Assembly: GCF_900241005.1 (NCBI RefSeq)
Contig: NZ_OEST01000001.1
Span: 434,001-498,000 of the forward strand
From: Bacteroides cutis
Lineage (GTDB): Bacteria > Bacteroidota > Bacteroidia > Bacteroidales > Bacteroidaceae
Reading direction: 5' to 3'
Length of the DNA: 64,000 nucleotides
Within the stretch, counting starts at the first letter, position 1. Each line of letters starts with the position of its first letter. Below, in pieces: positions 36,007 to 46,500 of the stretch. A program made the translations under genes and the position numbers. The notes below the pieces were generated by a model, which worked only from the letters and a program-made list of their open reading frames with translations, searched no databases and was not told where the DNA came from.

Positions 36007-36034
36007 CGGACAATTGTCCGTATGGAAGCGGACA
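36007..36034. promoter_or_regulatory. Candidate HTCS autoregulatory site
   Basis: The palindrome CGGACAATTGTCCG and the adjoining sequence AATTGTCCGTATGG match the repeat TATTGTCCAAATGG upstream of the GH88-SusCD unit at 11 of 14 positions. Confidence 0.4.
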
Positions 36035-36154
36035 TGATTGGAAAAAATTGTTTAAATGAAAGCAATGCCCTACTAAATCTTTTCCGGGAGTATTAGGAAA
36101 TTTTTTCCTAATATTATAAAAGGAGTGTCCTATTGTATAGAAAGAGGAAAGTAT

Positions 36155-36162
36155 TATCTTTG
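36155..36162 (+). promoter_or_regulatory. -7 promoter box for HTCS gene
   Basis: TATCTTTG, 22 bp before ATG 36185; this fixes the start, since an in-frame ATG at 36125 lies upstream of it. Confidence 0.7.
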
Positions 36163-36184
36163 TGCACACTCTAAAATTATATTT

Positions 36185-39100
36185 ATGGCTAAAACCAAAT
36201 GCTATTTGCTATTTTTTTTATCCGTATTTTTGAGTATTCATTCATATGGGCAGTATTTTAAGACATTGGATATAAATGACGGACTATCCAATCTTTCAGT
36301 ATTGTCCATTTGTCAGGATACGTTAGGGCGTATGTGGTTTGGTACTAATGAGGGAGTGAATGTATATGACGGTAACCAGATATTGAAATATAAATATTAT
36401 GATGTAGTAGATAGTAATCGGCAAAAGAACAAAAAATTCATTAATGGTACCATTGGTTCCATGGTATGTGATGCATCAGGAGATGTGTTCATTAAAAATG
36501 ACGGCATTCTGATGAAATATGACATGGAACAAGATTTCTTCAAAGAACTGTATCATGTAGGGTCGGGGACAATGAAGGTGTGGAATGGAGATTTATGGTT
36601 TACTGTTGCAGACAGTCTTTTCAGATATGACAATAAGAAAGATTTCTCTTACTTTCATAAAAAATTTGATGTACCGGTCATTGTATGTATGGAACGTGAA
36701 GAAGAGAAACTTTGGCTGGGAACGACGAAAGGACTTTATATAGCGGAAAAAGAAAATGTACGGTGTGTGATTCCTGAAATAGAAATATCCGATGTGTTTT
36801 TGAGTAGTCGAGGTGAGTTATGGATTGCTTCCCGAACTAACGGTTTATACAAGAGGGGTAGAGACGAAATCATCAAGAAGGAAATAAATTCGCCTACTCG
36901 TGTGATAAGTAATCAAATACGGGAGTTTATAGAGGATAATAGGCAGAATATTTGGTTTGGTACTTTCGATGGACTTCAGGTGTATAATCCTTATACTGAT
37001 ACCTATTCTGCTTATTTTCCTGATTATCGTCCCGGAAGTTTGAGGCATAAATCTGTATTTTCACTTTATAAAGACAGGCAAGGAACGCTCTGGATAGGAA
37101 CCTATTATGGTGGAGTGAACTATTTCAATCAAGAAGAAGATATCTTTAAATATTATTCTTACGATAAAAGCAATGATTATTGTCTGAATTTTCCTTTGGT
37201 AGGACAGATGGTAGAAGATAAAAATCATAATCTGTGGATTGCTACGGATGGTGGAGGAATTAACTGTTTGGATCGGAAACAAGGTACATTTACTTATTAT
37301 ACTGCCAGAGAAGACGGACGTTCGATCTTGCATAACAATGTAAAAGCCATTGCTTATGATAAACTGAGAAATCGTATTTATGTAGGAACTTATACGGGAG
37401 GTTTGAGTTCTTATGATATATCCACTCATACATTTCATAATTATCTTGATGCTTATAAACGTACCGATATAGGTCCTAATCATATTATATTAAGTCTCAA
37501 ATGTCAGGGGGATTATCTGTATGTAATGGCACATAACGGGTTCTGGCGTCTAAATCTTGTTACGGATCAATTTGAATTGATAACCGACGAACGTTTTTTT
37601 CATTTGTTTGAGGTGGACTCACATGGTTATGTATGGTTTGGTGATGACTGGGGAGTATTTAGACTTGCATTGGATAAATCCAAGGAAATAGAACCGATGC
37701 AGATGAAAAAGTCGGGAAGTCCCCGGGCAAAGATAACGAGAATACTGGAAGTTACAGATGGAACTATTTACGTATCAACCTTGGGTGACGGTGTATATTC
37801 ATATAATTATGCCAACAATGAATGGAAGCACTATAACAGCGAAAACAGTAAATTACTGAGTGATTTTTGTTACAATATAGTAGAAACCTCTATGAATCAT
37901 GTCCTGATAACAAATGACGAAGGTTTCTCCATTTATTCGCCTTTCAATCGTTTTGTCTATTCGGTAGAATTCGGTCATAAAGGTTTGGTTTCAGGTGTGG
38001 CTAATAATTGTGGTCTTTATGTAAGCGAAGACAATTTGATTTATATAGGAGGTGTAAACGGATTGATGTCTTTCAAAGAAAGTGATTTATATAAGCCGGG
38101 TAATAGAAACTGGGAATTTTATTTCTCCAATCTTATCATTAACAATGTCAAAGTTTATCCAGGTGACGAGCATTGTGTATTGGAAAAATCACTTCCTTTT
38201 GTCAATCATATTGATTTGGAGTCCGAACAGAATAATTTGGTTGTAGATTTTTCCAATTCCAATTATGTAGAGACAGATGCAAATACCGGTTATGAATATA
38301 AGTTGGAAAATTTCGACAAGCGATGGCTTGTTACCAAGCAAGCCCGTGTTGCCTATACGAATCTTGCTCCGGGTAGTTACATATTGAAAGTACGTGAAGT
38401 GGGTAGTAGTAATCAATACGAAGATTTTGTCCCCAAAGAAATTTCTCTCAGCATCAAGATACATCAGCCCTGGTATTTTACGGGATGGGCTTTTGGAGGG
38501 TATATACTGTTTCTTGGCAGTTTGTCGGTTGTAGGATGGCGTACACATCGGACAAGACAGCAGCTTGCTTTATCCCTTAAAAAAGAGAAAGACGAAAAAG
38601 AGCGGATGGGCGAGATTAATCGTACTAAACTTCGTTTCTTTACCAATATATCTCATGAATTCCGTACTCCGTTGACACTCATCATCGGACAGATTGAGAT
38701 CATGCTGTATATGGAAAAAATATCACCTTCCATACAAAGACAATTACGGCGTGTATACAGAAATGCTGTCAATCTGCGTTTTTTGGTAGGTGAGTTACTT
38801 GATTTCAGAAAACAGGAACAAGGATTTGTGAAACTGAAAGTGGGATGCATGGACTTTATTTATTTTGTGAAAGATATTTATTCACAATTTATAGAGATTG
38901 CCCGGAAGAAGAATATAACCTATACTTTTGAGCATATTGAAACTGAAGTAGAAGTATGGTTCGATCCTATACAAATGCAGAAAGTTGTTTTTAACTTGCT
39001 TTCCAATGCTTTTAAATATACGCCCGAAGGGAAGCAGATCAAAGTAACCATTAAACGACTGTCGGAAGAAGTGGAACTTTCTGTTGCCGATACCGGTTGT

Positions 39101-40243
39101 GGCATGCCCGAAAAGGTATTGGACAAGATATTTGACAGATTTTTCCAGATTAATGAAACTTCCAAGGAAGGAATGCAGGGAAGTGGTATCGGACTTGCTT
39201 TGGCAAAGAGTATCGTAGATTCACATAAAGGTACTGTCAGTGTGGATAGTAAGGAAAATGAGGGAAGTATATTCAAGGTACGTTTGAAATTGGGTAATAA
39301 TCACTTTACACATGAAGAACTTGAACATGAAAAGATTGTGATGTCCCGGAGTGAATGGAACGGCTCGTTCATTGATCCTACTTTGTTTGACAAGGAGGAT
39401 ATTTTAACTGTAGACAATCCTATGGAGGGGGATGAAAAGCCGAGTATCTTACTTGTCGAGGATGATGAAGATGTGCTTGAAATGTTGAACTCTTTGTTTT
39501 CTTCCGCTTATACGGTATATAAGGCAAACGATGGTCAAAAGGGTTTTGAAATGGCACAACAACTGCATCCCGACTTGGTGGTGAGCGATGTAATGATGCC
39601 TGTGATGTCGGGTAAGGAACTTTGCTATAAAATAAAAAATTGTTTGGAACTTGCTTATACACCCGTAATATTGTTGACTGCACAAGCTTCGGTAGATTAT
39701 ACGATAGAGGGATATATGTTCGGTGCAGACGATTATATCACGAAACCGTTCAATGTGAAGTTGTTGTTGGCACGCTGCAACAATCTTTTGAAGAACAAAC
39801 GGTTATTGTTGAATAGTATAAATTCTTCTGTGCCTGTTTCGCAGGTATCCGCTTCTACGACTGATGTTTCTTTTGTAACTATTGCCGGAAACGAAGGTTT
39901 GACTGAAGATAACAAGAATCTATTGGATAAAGCTATCGGAATAATAAAAGAAAATCTGGACAATCCGGACTTTGATATGAATATGTTGGCCGATGGATTG
40001 AATATGAGCCGTAGTAAAATGTTTGTTGTTCTCAAAGGGATTACAGGACTTACTCCCAATGAGCTTACTTTGAAATTGAAGATGGAAGAAGCTTTGCGTC
40101 GGCTTAAAAAACATTCGGAATTCAATATATCCGAAATATCCTATCAATTGGGATTTTCCAATCCACGATATTTCAGCAAATGTTTTAAAGATTTCTACGG
40201 GATTACTCCACAGGGATATCGGAAAGAATTACAAAACAAATGA
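36185..40243 (+). CDS. Hybrid two-component system regulator (HTCS) of the PUL
   Basis: A 1352-residue sensor-regulator that spans the inner membrane and combines all parts of a two-component pathway. Order: signal peptide (about 1-20), periplasmic beta-propeller repeats (LWFGT/LWIGT-type, about 30-670), Y_Y_Y domain (about 685-750), membrane helix (about 761-783), HisKA with His824 in NISHEFRTP, HATPase (N box near 936, DTGCGMP near 968, GSGIGLALA near 998), receiver with phospho-acceptor Asp1135 in VVSDVMMP, and an AraC-type HTH (about 1243-1350). It should sense an oligosaccharide and activate the adjoining PUL. The DUF4091 gene follows after 39 bp. Confidence 0.96.
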   Translation: MAKTKCYLLFFLSVFLSIHSYGQYFKTLDINDGLSNLSVLSICQDTLGRMWFGTNEGVNVYDGNQILKYKYYDVVDSNRQKNKKFINGTIGSMVCDASGDVFIKNDGILMKYDMEQDFFKELYHVGSGTMKVWNGDLWFTVADSLFRYDNKKDFSYFHKKFDVPVIVCMEREEEKLWLGTTKGLYIAEKENVRCVIPEIEISDVFLSSRGELWIASRTNGLYKRGRDEIIKKEINSPTRVISNQIREFIEDNRQNIWFGTFDGLQVYNPYTDTYSAYFPDYRPGSLRHKSVFSLYKDRQGTLWIGTYYGGVNYFNQEEDIFKYYSYDKSNDYCLNFPLVGQMVEDKNHNLWIATDGGGINCLDRKQGTFTYYTAREDGRSILHNNVKAIAYDKLRNRIYVGTYTGGLSSYDISTHTFHNYLDAYKRTDIGPNHIILSLKCQGDYLYVMAHNGFWRLNLVTDQFELITDERFFHLFEVDSHGYVWFGDDWGVFRLALDKSKEIEPMQMKKSGSPRAKITRILEVTDGTIYVSTLGDGVYSYNYANNEWKHYNSENSKLLSDFCYNIVETSMNHVLITNDEGFSIYSPFNRFVYSVEFGHKGLVSGVANNCGLYVSEDNLIYIGGVNGLMSFKESDLYKPGNRNWEFYFSNLIINNVKVYPGDEHCVLEKSLPFVNHIDLESEQNNLVVDFSNSNYVETDANTGYEYKLENFDKRWLVTKQARVAYTNLAPGSYILKVREVGSSNQYEDFVPKEISLSIKIHQPWYFTGWAFGGYILFLGSLSVVGWRTHRTRQQLALSLKKEKDEKERMGEINRTKLRFFTNISHEFRTPLTLIIGQIEIMLYMEKISPSIQRQLRRVYRNAVNLRFLVGELLDFRKQEQGFVKLKVGCMDFIYFVKDIYSQFIEIARKKNITYTFEHIETEVEVWFDPIQMQKVVFNLLSNAFKYTPEGKQIKVTIKRLSEEVELSVADTGCGMPEKVLDKIFDRFFQINETSKEGMQGSGIGLALAKSIVDSHKGTVSVDSKENEGSIFKVRLKLGNNHFTHEELEHEKIVMSRSEWNGSFIDPTLFDKEDILTVDNPMEGDEKPSILLVEDDEDVLEMLNSLFSSAYTVYKANDGQKGFEMAQQLHPDLVVSDVMMPVMSGKELCYKIKNCLELAYTPVILLTAQASVDYTIEGYMFGADDYITKPFNVKLLLARCNNLLKNKRLLLNSINSSVPVSQVSASTTDVSFVTIAGNEGLTEDNKNLLDKAIGIIKENLDNPDFDMNMLADGLNMSRSKMFVVLKGITGLTPNELTLKLKMEEALRRLKKHSEFNISEISYQLGFSNPRYFSKCFKDFYGITPQGYRKELQNK

Positions 40244-40282
40244 ACCCTTATTACTAAATCATATTTAATAACGTAAAGTATC

Positions 40283-42055
40283 ATGATTATGAGAAAAATT
40301 TTATTCATTTATTTTTTGTATATACCATTGTTAGTGATAAATGCACAAACACAAAAAATGTTTTCAGAAGAGTATGAAGAATTGGATGACCCTGCACTGA
40401 CCGATCAGGCAGTTTGGAACAAGCAGACGGATGGTCTTCATTTTGCTTGGGGGACTACTGACATGAGGTATGCCAAGAAAGATGTGCCGGTTCGTATAGA
40501 AAAATCCGGTACAATGAAACTTTCAGGCTGGAAAGGAGAAAAACTGAATGCACAATTTGTAATGTGGAGTAAAGAGAAACAGGATAATATTACCTTTGTA
40601 ATGTCTGATTTGGAAGGAAAGAAGGGAACTGTTATTCCGGCACGGTGTATCTCTGCCGGTTTCGTGAGGTATGTCATGACCGATGAACTGAATAAGGATG
40701 GAAAAGGAGGATGTGGGCATCGTCCGGATAGAACCCTGTTCGATTCTTTATTGGTAGCGGACGCGATAGATGTGGCTACCCGTTTTGATTTGAAAGAACA
40801 AAATACCTGTCCGGTATGGGTTACCGTAAAGGTTCCCCAAGAGGTAATTGCCGGACTTTATAAAGGTGCGATAGAAATTTTACGCAACGGAAAGAAAGCG
40901 GGTATGCTGTCGCTTCAAGTAAACGTTGTGGACCGTACACTACCTAAACCTTCAGACTGGAAGTTTTACTTGGATTTATGGCAGAATCCTTATGCGGTAT
41001 CCCGATATTATCGGACAGGTGAATGGACGAAGGAGCATTTTGACGCGATGCGTCCTTTTATGCAGACGTTGGCGGATGCGGGACAAAAGGTGATTACCGC
41101 TACTATCATGCATCGGGCATGGGGTGGACAAACTTATGATGAATTCAGATCAATGGTGACTTGGATCAAGAGGTATGATGGAACATGGGAGTTCAAGTAC
41201 GATGTATTTGATGCTTGGGTGGAATTCATGATGTCGTTGGGCATTGACAAACATATTAATTGTTATTCGATGATTCCTTGGAGTATGGAATTCCGATATT
41301 TTGATCAGAAAACTGACAAAATGCAAGTACTTAAGACAAAACCGGGTGAAAAAGAGTATGATGAAGTATGGATGGCCATGTTGACAAGTTTCTCTAAACA
41401 TCTAAGGGAAAAAGGATGGTTTGAGAAGACTTGTATTGCCATGGACGAACGCCCGCTTGATACTATGAAAAAAGTGATGGCGCTGATACGTAAGGCCGAC
41501 AAGGATTTTAAGATTTCGTTTGCCGGTGTTTACCATGCTGAGATAGAACCTGAGATTTTCAACTATTGCATTGCTCCCGACCAACTTTTCCCATGGGAAA
41601 GAATTGAGAAACGTAATGCCGAAGGTAAAGTGACTACCTATTATACTTGTTGTACGGAACCCAAACCCAATACTTTTACTTTTTCGGCTCCTGCGGAAGC
41701 TACCTGGATAGGTTTCTATGCGGCACGTCTGCATATGGACGGTTATCTGCGTTGGGCCTATAACAGCTGGGTAGAGCAACCGTTACAAGATTCCCGTTTC
41801 AGAACTTGGGCTGCCGGAGACACTTATCTGGTATATCCGGGTTGCCGTTCTTCCATACGTTTTGAAAGATTGATTGAAGGTATACAGCAATGCGAAAAGA
41901 TTTTTATACTGAAAGAAGAGTATAAGAAGGCAGGTAAGGTACAAGCTATTCGGAAATTGGACAAGCAATTGGAAATGTTTGATATTGAACAATTGAAACA
42001 AGGTGCCAGTCCTGAAGAAATGATAGAGAAAATGAAAAAGACTCTGAATCGATAA
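40283..42055 (+). CDS. DUF4091 / GH123-like glycoside hydrolase
   Basis: A 590-residue secreted protein (ATG 40283 or 40289) with signal peptide about 1-22. The N-terminal part (about 30-215) is a beta-sandwich and the rest a TIM-barrel of the DUF4091 type, which includes the GH123 beta-N-acetylgalactosaminidases of similar length. The adjacent acidic pair Asp388-Glu389 in CIAMDERPLD fits the GH123 arrangement in which an Asp assists substrate participation and the Glu is the acid/base. Beta-GalNAc activity is therefore plausible but not proven. It shares a unit with the HTCS gene and is closed by a strong terminator. Confidence 0.8.
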   Translation: MIMRKILFIYFLYIPLLVINAQTQKMFSEEYEELDDPALTDQAVWNKQTDGLHFAWGTTDMRYAKKDVPVRIEKSGTMKLSGWKGEKLNAQFVMWSKEKQDNITFVMSDLEGKKGTVIPARCISAGFVRYVMTDELNKDGKGGCGHRPDRTLFDSLLVADAIDVATRFDLKEQNTCPVWVTVKVPQEVIAGLYKGAIEILRNGKKAGMLSLQVNVVDRTLPKPSDWKFYLDLWQNPYAVSRYYRTGEWTKEHFDAMRPFMQTLADAGQKVITATIMHRAWGGQTYDEFRSMVTWIKRYDGTWEFKYDVFDAWVEFMMSLGIDKHINCYSMIPWSMEFRYFDQKTDKMQVLKTKPGEKEYDEVWMAMLTSFSKHLREKGWFEKTCIAMDERPLDTMKKVMALIRKADKDFKISFAGVYHAEIEPEIFNYCIAPDQLFPWERIEKRNAEGKVTTYYTCCTEPKPNTFTFSAPAEATWIGFYAARLHMDGYLRWAYNSWVEQPLQDSRFRTWAAGDTYLVYPGCRSSIRFERLIEGIQQCEKIFILKEEYKKAGKVQAIRKLDKQLEMFDIEQLKQGASPEEMIEKMKKTLNR

Positions 42056-42080
42056 GAGTGAAAAGATAACAGGTTGTGTA

Positions 42081-42114
42081 AAAGCCCGGACTTACGAAAG
42101 TCCGGGCTTTTTTT
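42081..42114 (+). terminator. Strong terminator after DUF4091 gene
   Basis: Stem AAAGCCCGGACTT with its complement, four-base loop ACGA and a run of seven Ts. It separates the HTCS-DUF4091 unit from the GH88-SusCD unit. Confidence 0.93.
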
Positions 42115-42153
42115 GTTCTGCGATAGAAAACATAGGCAAGTATGATATGTAAC

Positions 42154-42188
42154 TATTGTCCAAACGGGCGTAATTATTGTCCAAATGG
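42154..42188 (+). promoter_or_regulatory. Direct repeat with 21-bp period, candidate HTCS binding site
   Basis: TATTGTCCAAACGG (42154-42167) and TATTGTCCAAATGG (42175-42188) are direct repeats with one mismatch, spaced two helical turns apart, as expected of AraC-type DNA-binding domains. They end 10 bp before the -7-like box TATATTTC (42199-42206), over the -33 region. Confidence 0.65.
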
Positions 42189-42198
42189 ATGATAATTA

Positions 42199-42206
42199 TA
42201 TATTTC
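42199..42206 (+). promoter_or_regulatory. -7-like box of the GH88-SusCD unit
   Basis: TATATTTC has one mismatch to TAnnTTTG and no good -33 element, as expected for an activated promoter. It ends 113 bp before the GH88 ATG. Confidence 0.5.
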
Positions 42207-42237
42207 ATTGTTGTGTAATAGAAGTTTTATTATACGA

Positions 42238-42282
42238 AAGTATCTTAATTCGTGCCGAGAACGAATTAGTAATAAGGTACTT
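42238..42282 (+). promoter_or_regulatory. Stable hairpin in the GH88-SusCD leader
   Basis: AAGTATCTT pairs with AAGGTACTT (42274-42282) and AATTCGT with ACGAATT, with a six-base bulge. It lies in the predicted 5' leader, 38 bp before the GH88 start, and has no T-run. Confidence 0.5.
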
Positions 42283-42319
42283 AAATTAGAAATGTTAAAC
42301 CTTTTAAGATGAAAAGGAA

Positions 42320-43564
42320 ATGAAAACAACAAAATGCTTTGTATTTTTAATCTTATGTACTTTTCTCCTCTCCGGTTGTATCGACAGTGGAAAGAAAAGT
42401 AATAAAGGTTTTGTGGCACAAGGATTCGGGAGAGCGGAGCAACAACTGGCAGCCCAGATTAAAGCCGTTCCGGATTCAACGCGTTTTCCGCGTACTATCA
42501 GTAAAGATGGAAAACGTGTTGTGACACATCGCAATGACTGGACGGAGGGATTTTATCCTGGATGCTTGTGGTATATTTATGAGTATACCGGAAAAGAAAA
42601 CTGGAAAAAAGCAGCTGTCAAATGGACAGAAACACTTGAACCATTGAAGAAATTGACTACTCATCATGACATAGGTTTTCTGATGTATTGTAGCTTTGGA
42701 AATGCCTATCGATTGACAGGCGACGAAAGGTATAAAGATATTCTAGTGGAATCTGCCCGTTCACTGTGTACTCGTTTTAACGAAAAGACGGGTTGTATAG
42801 AATCTTGGAACTACAGAAAATCCTGGAACGGTAAAGATGAATGGTATTTTCCAGTTATCATAGACAATATGATGAATCTTGAATTGCTTTATTTCGCAAC
42901 TAAGGTGACAGGTGATTCTACTTTTTACAATATAGCTAATAAACATGCCGAAACTACAGCTAAGAATCATTTCCGGAAGGATTATGGCAGCTATCATGTG
43001 GTAAATTATGATGAAAATACAGGAGCTGTATTACACCGTGCCACTTGTCAGGGATTTTCTGACAATTCCACATGGGCACGTGGGCAAGCTTGGGCCATTT
43101 ATGGTTACACTATGGCTTATCGTGAAACGAAACGTAAGGATTTCCTCGACATGGCTATACGCACAGCAGATTTTTGGCTGAACCATTCCGATATGCCTGA
43201 GGACGGTATTCCTTATTGGGATTTCAATGCCGGACAGAAAGGTTATGTAGCTGATTGGAATTATGATCCGAAGCAATTTAAAGTAATGCCAAGAGACGCT
43301 TCGGCAGCTGCCATTGCCGCTTCGGCATTTTTGGAACTGAGTGGTTACGTATCTGAAAGTGACAAGTATCTGCAGGCAGCGGAGCATATCTTACAATCGC
43401 TTTCTTCACCCGCTTATCTGGCTACTCCGGGCACTAACTGCAATTTTATCTTGATGCATTGTGTAGGAAGTATTCCTCACGGTTCGGAGATAGATGTGCC
43501 TTTGATATATGCCGACTATTATTATTTAGAAGCTTTAATGAGATATGATAATTTGTATAACTAA
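42320..43564 (+). CDS. GH88 unsaturated glucuronyl hydrolase, lipoprotein
   Basis: A 414-residue enzyme that removes the 4,5-unsaturated uronic acid left at the non-reducing end by polysaccharide lyases. A lipoprotein signal ends in LLSGC (Cys20). The (alpha/alpha)6 fold is indicated by regular helix pairs; the catalytic Asp117 in HHDIGF and Asp182 in IIDNMM match the two essential Asp of Bacillus UGL. ARGQAWAIYGY and DASAAAIAASAF are further family motifs. First gene of the unit with two SusC/SusD pairs; the SusC start lies 16 bp after its stop. Confidence 0.92.
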   Translation: MKTTKCFVFLILCTFLLSGCIDSGKKSNKGFVAQGFGRAEQQLAAQIKAVPDSTRFPRTISKDGKRVVTHRNDWTEGFYPGCLWYIYEYTGKENWKKAAVKWTETLEPLKKLTTHHDIGFLMYCSFGNAYRLTGDERYKDILVESARSLCTRFNEKTGCIESWNYRKSWNGKDEWYFPVIIDNMMNLELLYFATKVTGDSTFYNIANKHAETTAKNHFRKDYGSYHVVNYDENTGAVLHRATCQGFSDNSTWARGQAWAIYGYTMAYRETKRKDFLDMAIRTADFWLNHSDMPEDGIPYWDFNAGQKGYVADWNYDPKQFKVMPRDASAAAIAASAFLELSGYVSESDKYLQAAEHILQSLSSPAYLATPGTNCNFILMHCVGSIPHGSEIDVPLIYADYYYLEALMRYDNLYN

Positions 43565-43580
43565 CTTAAATTTAAAATTA

Positions 43581-46500
43581 ATGAGAAACTTACTTCTTCC
43601 GATGAAGATACCTCAAAAACAGATATGGTTGTTGGCGGCATCTTTATCATTCGGACAAATGGCGTTTTCTTCCGGAAATTATGCATCAGAAGTTACTGTT
43701 GCAAATGCAATCGTGCAACAAAGTAACAAGACAGTTTCAGGAACGGTGACTGATGCTTATGGACCGGTGATCGGTGCCAGTGTCATTGTAAAAGGAACTG
43801 CTCAAGGCGTAATTACCGATTTGAATGGTAAATTCAAACTACAAGTCCCTGTGGGAGCTACGATTGTGATATCTTATGTAGGATATGTGGATAAAGAAAT
43901 AAAATACAAAGGAGAGAGTACTCTGAAGATAGAACTTGACGAGAATGTACAAGAGTTACAGGAGGTGCAGGTGGTGGCCTATGGTGTCACCAAGAAGGTA
44001 TCTGTGACGGGTGCCATCTCCTCTTTGGGAACAGAAGAATTACTGAAGACACCTGCCGGAAGTATTTCCAATGCATTGACCGGTAAGATGCCTGGTTTGA
44101 GTACGGTGCAAGGTACCGGACAACCGGGCGTGGACGATCCCAGGATATTTGTGCGTGGTGTGGGATCATTGACTGAAGGTTTGTCGGAACCCTTGATCCT
44201 GGTAGATGGTGTAGAACGTTCATTCAGCCAGCTCGACCCTAATGAAATCGAGGATATATCTATTTTGAAGGATGCTTCTTCGACAGCTGTATTCGGTGTA
44301 CGTGGTGCAAATGGTGTAATTATCGTAACCACCAAACGTGGTAAGGCAGGAAAGCCGAAGATTAATTTCTCTACTTCTTTTGCTTTACAGATGCCTACTG
44401 GTCTGCCTGAGTTTGCCAATAGTTATGAATATGCCACTGCTTATAACAATGCACAGCTTCGTGATGGAAAGACCCAGGATGAATTGGCTTTTACCCCCGA
44501 AGCCATCGAGGCCTATCGTACACACAGTAATCCGTTGATTTATACCGATACTGACTGGGTAGACTTGATGATTAAGAATTCGGCCTTACAGACACAGCAT
44601 AATTTTTCTATATCCGGTGGTACGGAAAGAGCCCGTTACTTTGTTTCATTAGGTGCATTTACACAAGATGGTCTGTTTGAGTCGTTCGAAGACGAATATG
44701 ACAGTAATTTCCGTTACAATCGTTACAACTATCGTGTCAACCTGGATTTGGACTTGACTAATTCTACATTGATGAGTATCAATTTGGGTGGACGTGTCAA
44801 CGACCGTCGTGCACCCAACTATGAAGGAGGCAGTAATATAGGTTACTTGTTCCGTGACATTTATCGTACTGCTCCTTTTACCGGAGCAGGTATCGTGGAT
44901 GGTAAATGGATATGGACAGATCCCGACCAAGTAGGTATGGGAAATATTAGAGATGGCCTTTATCCGGTGTATGGACGTGGTTATAATACAGCAGCAGGTA
45001 ATGTATTGAATTTTGACTTCACACTGGAACAGAAGTTGGATTTCATTACTAAAGGTTTGAAAGTTCATGCCAAAGCATCTTATAACAGTAGTATCACACT
45101 GTACAAATTGCGTACTGGGAGTTATCCGCACTATGAACCTATTGTAAATCCCGATGGTACGGTAAATATTACTAAGGTAGGGGAAAAACAAAATTTAGGT
45201 TACAGTGAAAGTACTTCGAAAGCGAGAGACTGGTATATGGAGTTTGCCCTGAATTATAAACGTGATTTTGGTGCCCATCATGTATCGGCACTTGCCATGT
45301 ACAACCAACGTATGCAATACTATCCCAAAGGCCCATCTGCTTTCACAGGAATTCCCCGAAGCTATGTAGGTTTGGTAGGACGTATAACCTATGACTGGAA
45401 TACACGTTATCTGGCAGAGGTAAACATGGGTTATAACGGTTCTGAGAACTTTGCTCCGGGTAAACGATTCGGTTTGTTTCCAGCTTTCTCCGTCGGTTGG
45501 ATTTTGACCGAAGAGAAGTTCATGCAACCGTTGAAACCTTGGCTCAGTTACCTGAAGTTCCGTGTTTCCTATGGTGTGGTAGGTAACGACCGTGTAAGAG
45601 ATGACTCACGTTTTCTTTATTTGCCCGACTCTTATACAGCGAAGACCGGAGGTTATTTCTTCGGAAACCAGACTTCAGTCTCTTTCCCGGGAGCGGCGGA
45701 AGCTAAAATAGGTAATCCGAATGTGACTTGGGAAACAGCTGCCAAGCAAAACTACGGTATCGACGCTTATTTCTTCGACAGTAAGTTGAAAGCTAACTTT
45801 GATTATTTCATAGAGCATCGTAAGGATATTCTTACCAGCCGTCAGGTACTTCCTTATTATCTAGCTGCCAATTTGCCTATTGCTAACATCGGTAAGGTGG
45901 ACAACAAGGGTTTTGAACTTGCCTTAAATTGGCGTGACCAGATAAGAGATTTCGGTTATAATATCGGCTTTAACGTGGCTTATGCCAAAAATGAGATTGT
46001 CTTTAATGATGAAGTCAATAAACCGTACGACTATATGCGACGCACAGGTAAACCGGTTTCGCAGAACTTCGGTTATAAATATGACGGATTTTTTTCTGAA
46101 GAAGATGCCGAACGCTATGCAGAGGTAAAAGGACAAGAAGGTGGTATTCCTGATCATGGTTCGGGGTTTGTACCTAAACCCGGTGATGTGAAATATAAGG
46201 ATATGAACGGTGACCACGTGATTGACCAGAACGACGAGACTGCCATTGGTTATCCCACTTATCCACAACTTACAGGTGGTTTCAATTTGGGGTTTTCCTA
46301 CAAGGGCTTCGACTTCAGCATGACTTGGGCAGGAGCAACTAAAGTTTCGCGTATGTTGGACGACGTTTTCCGTCTCCCCTTCGGTGAAACTGATTCACGT
46401 GCATTGATGAAATATATGGTGACTGATGCATGGACTCCCGAAAAGGGTAATTCGGCAAAGGCTCCTGCCATTTCTTTTACAAGCAAATCCAATAACTACC

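Larger units (their letters stand above)
35859..36184. other. Divergent intergenic region, DUF3836 / HTCS
   Basis: A 326-bp stretch. About 35930-35985 (minus) matches the upstream block of the other DUF3836 gene. On the HTCS side it has the perfect palindrome CGGACAATTGTCCG (36007-36020), a further CGGACA at about 36029, and the HTCS promoter box. Confidence 0.7.

Noticed and set aside
36125..36184. HTCS start at ATG 36125
   Set aside because: It precedes the -7 box at 36155, and the signal peptide begins properly at 36185.
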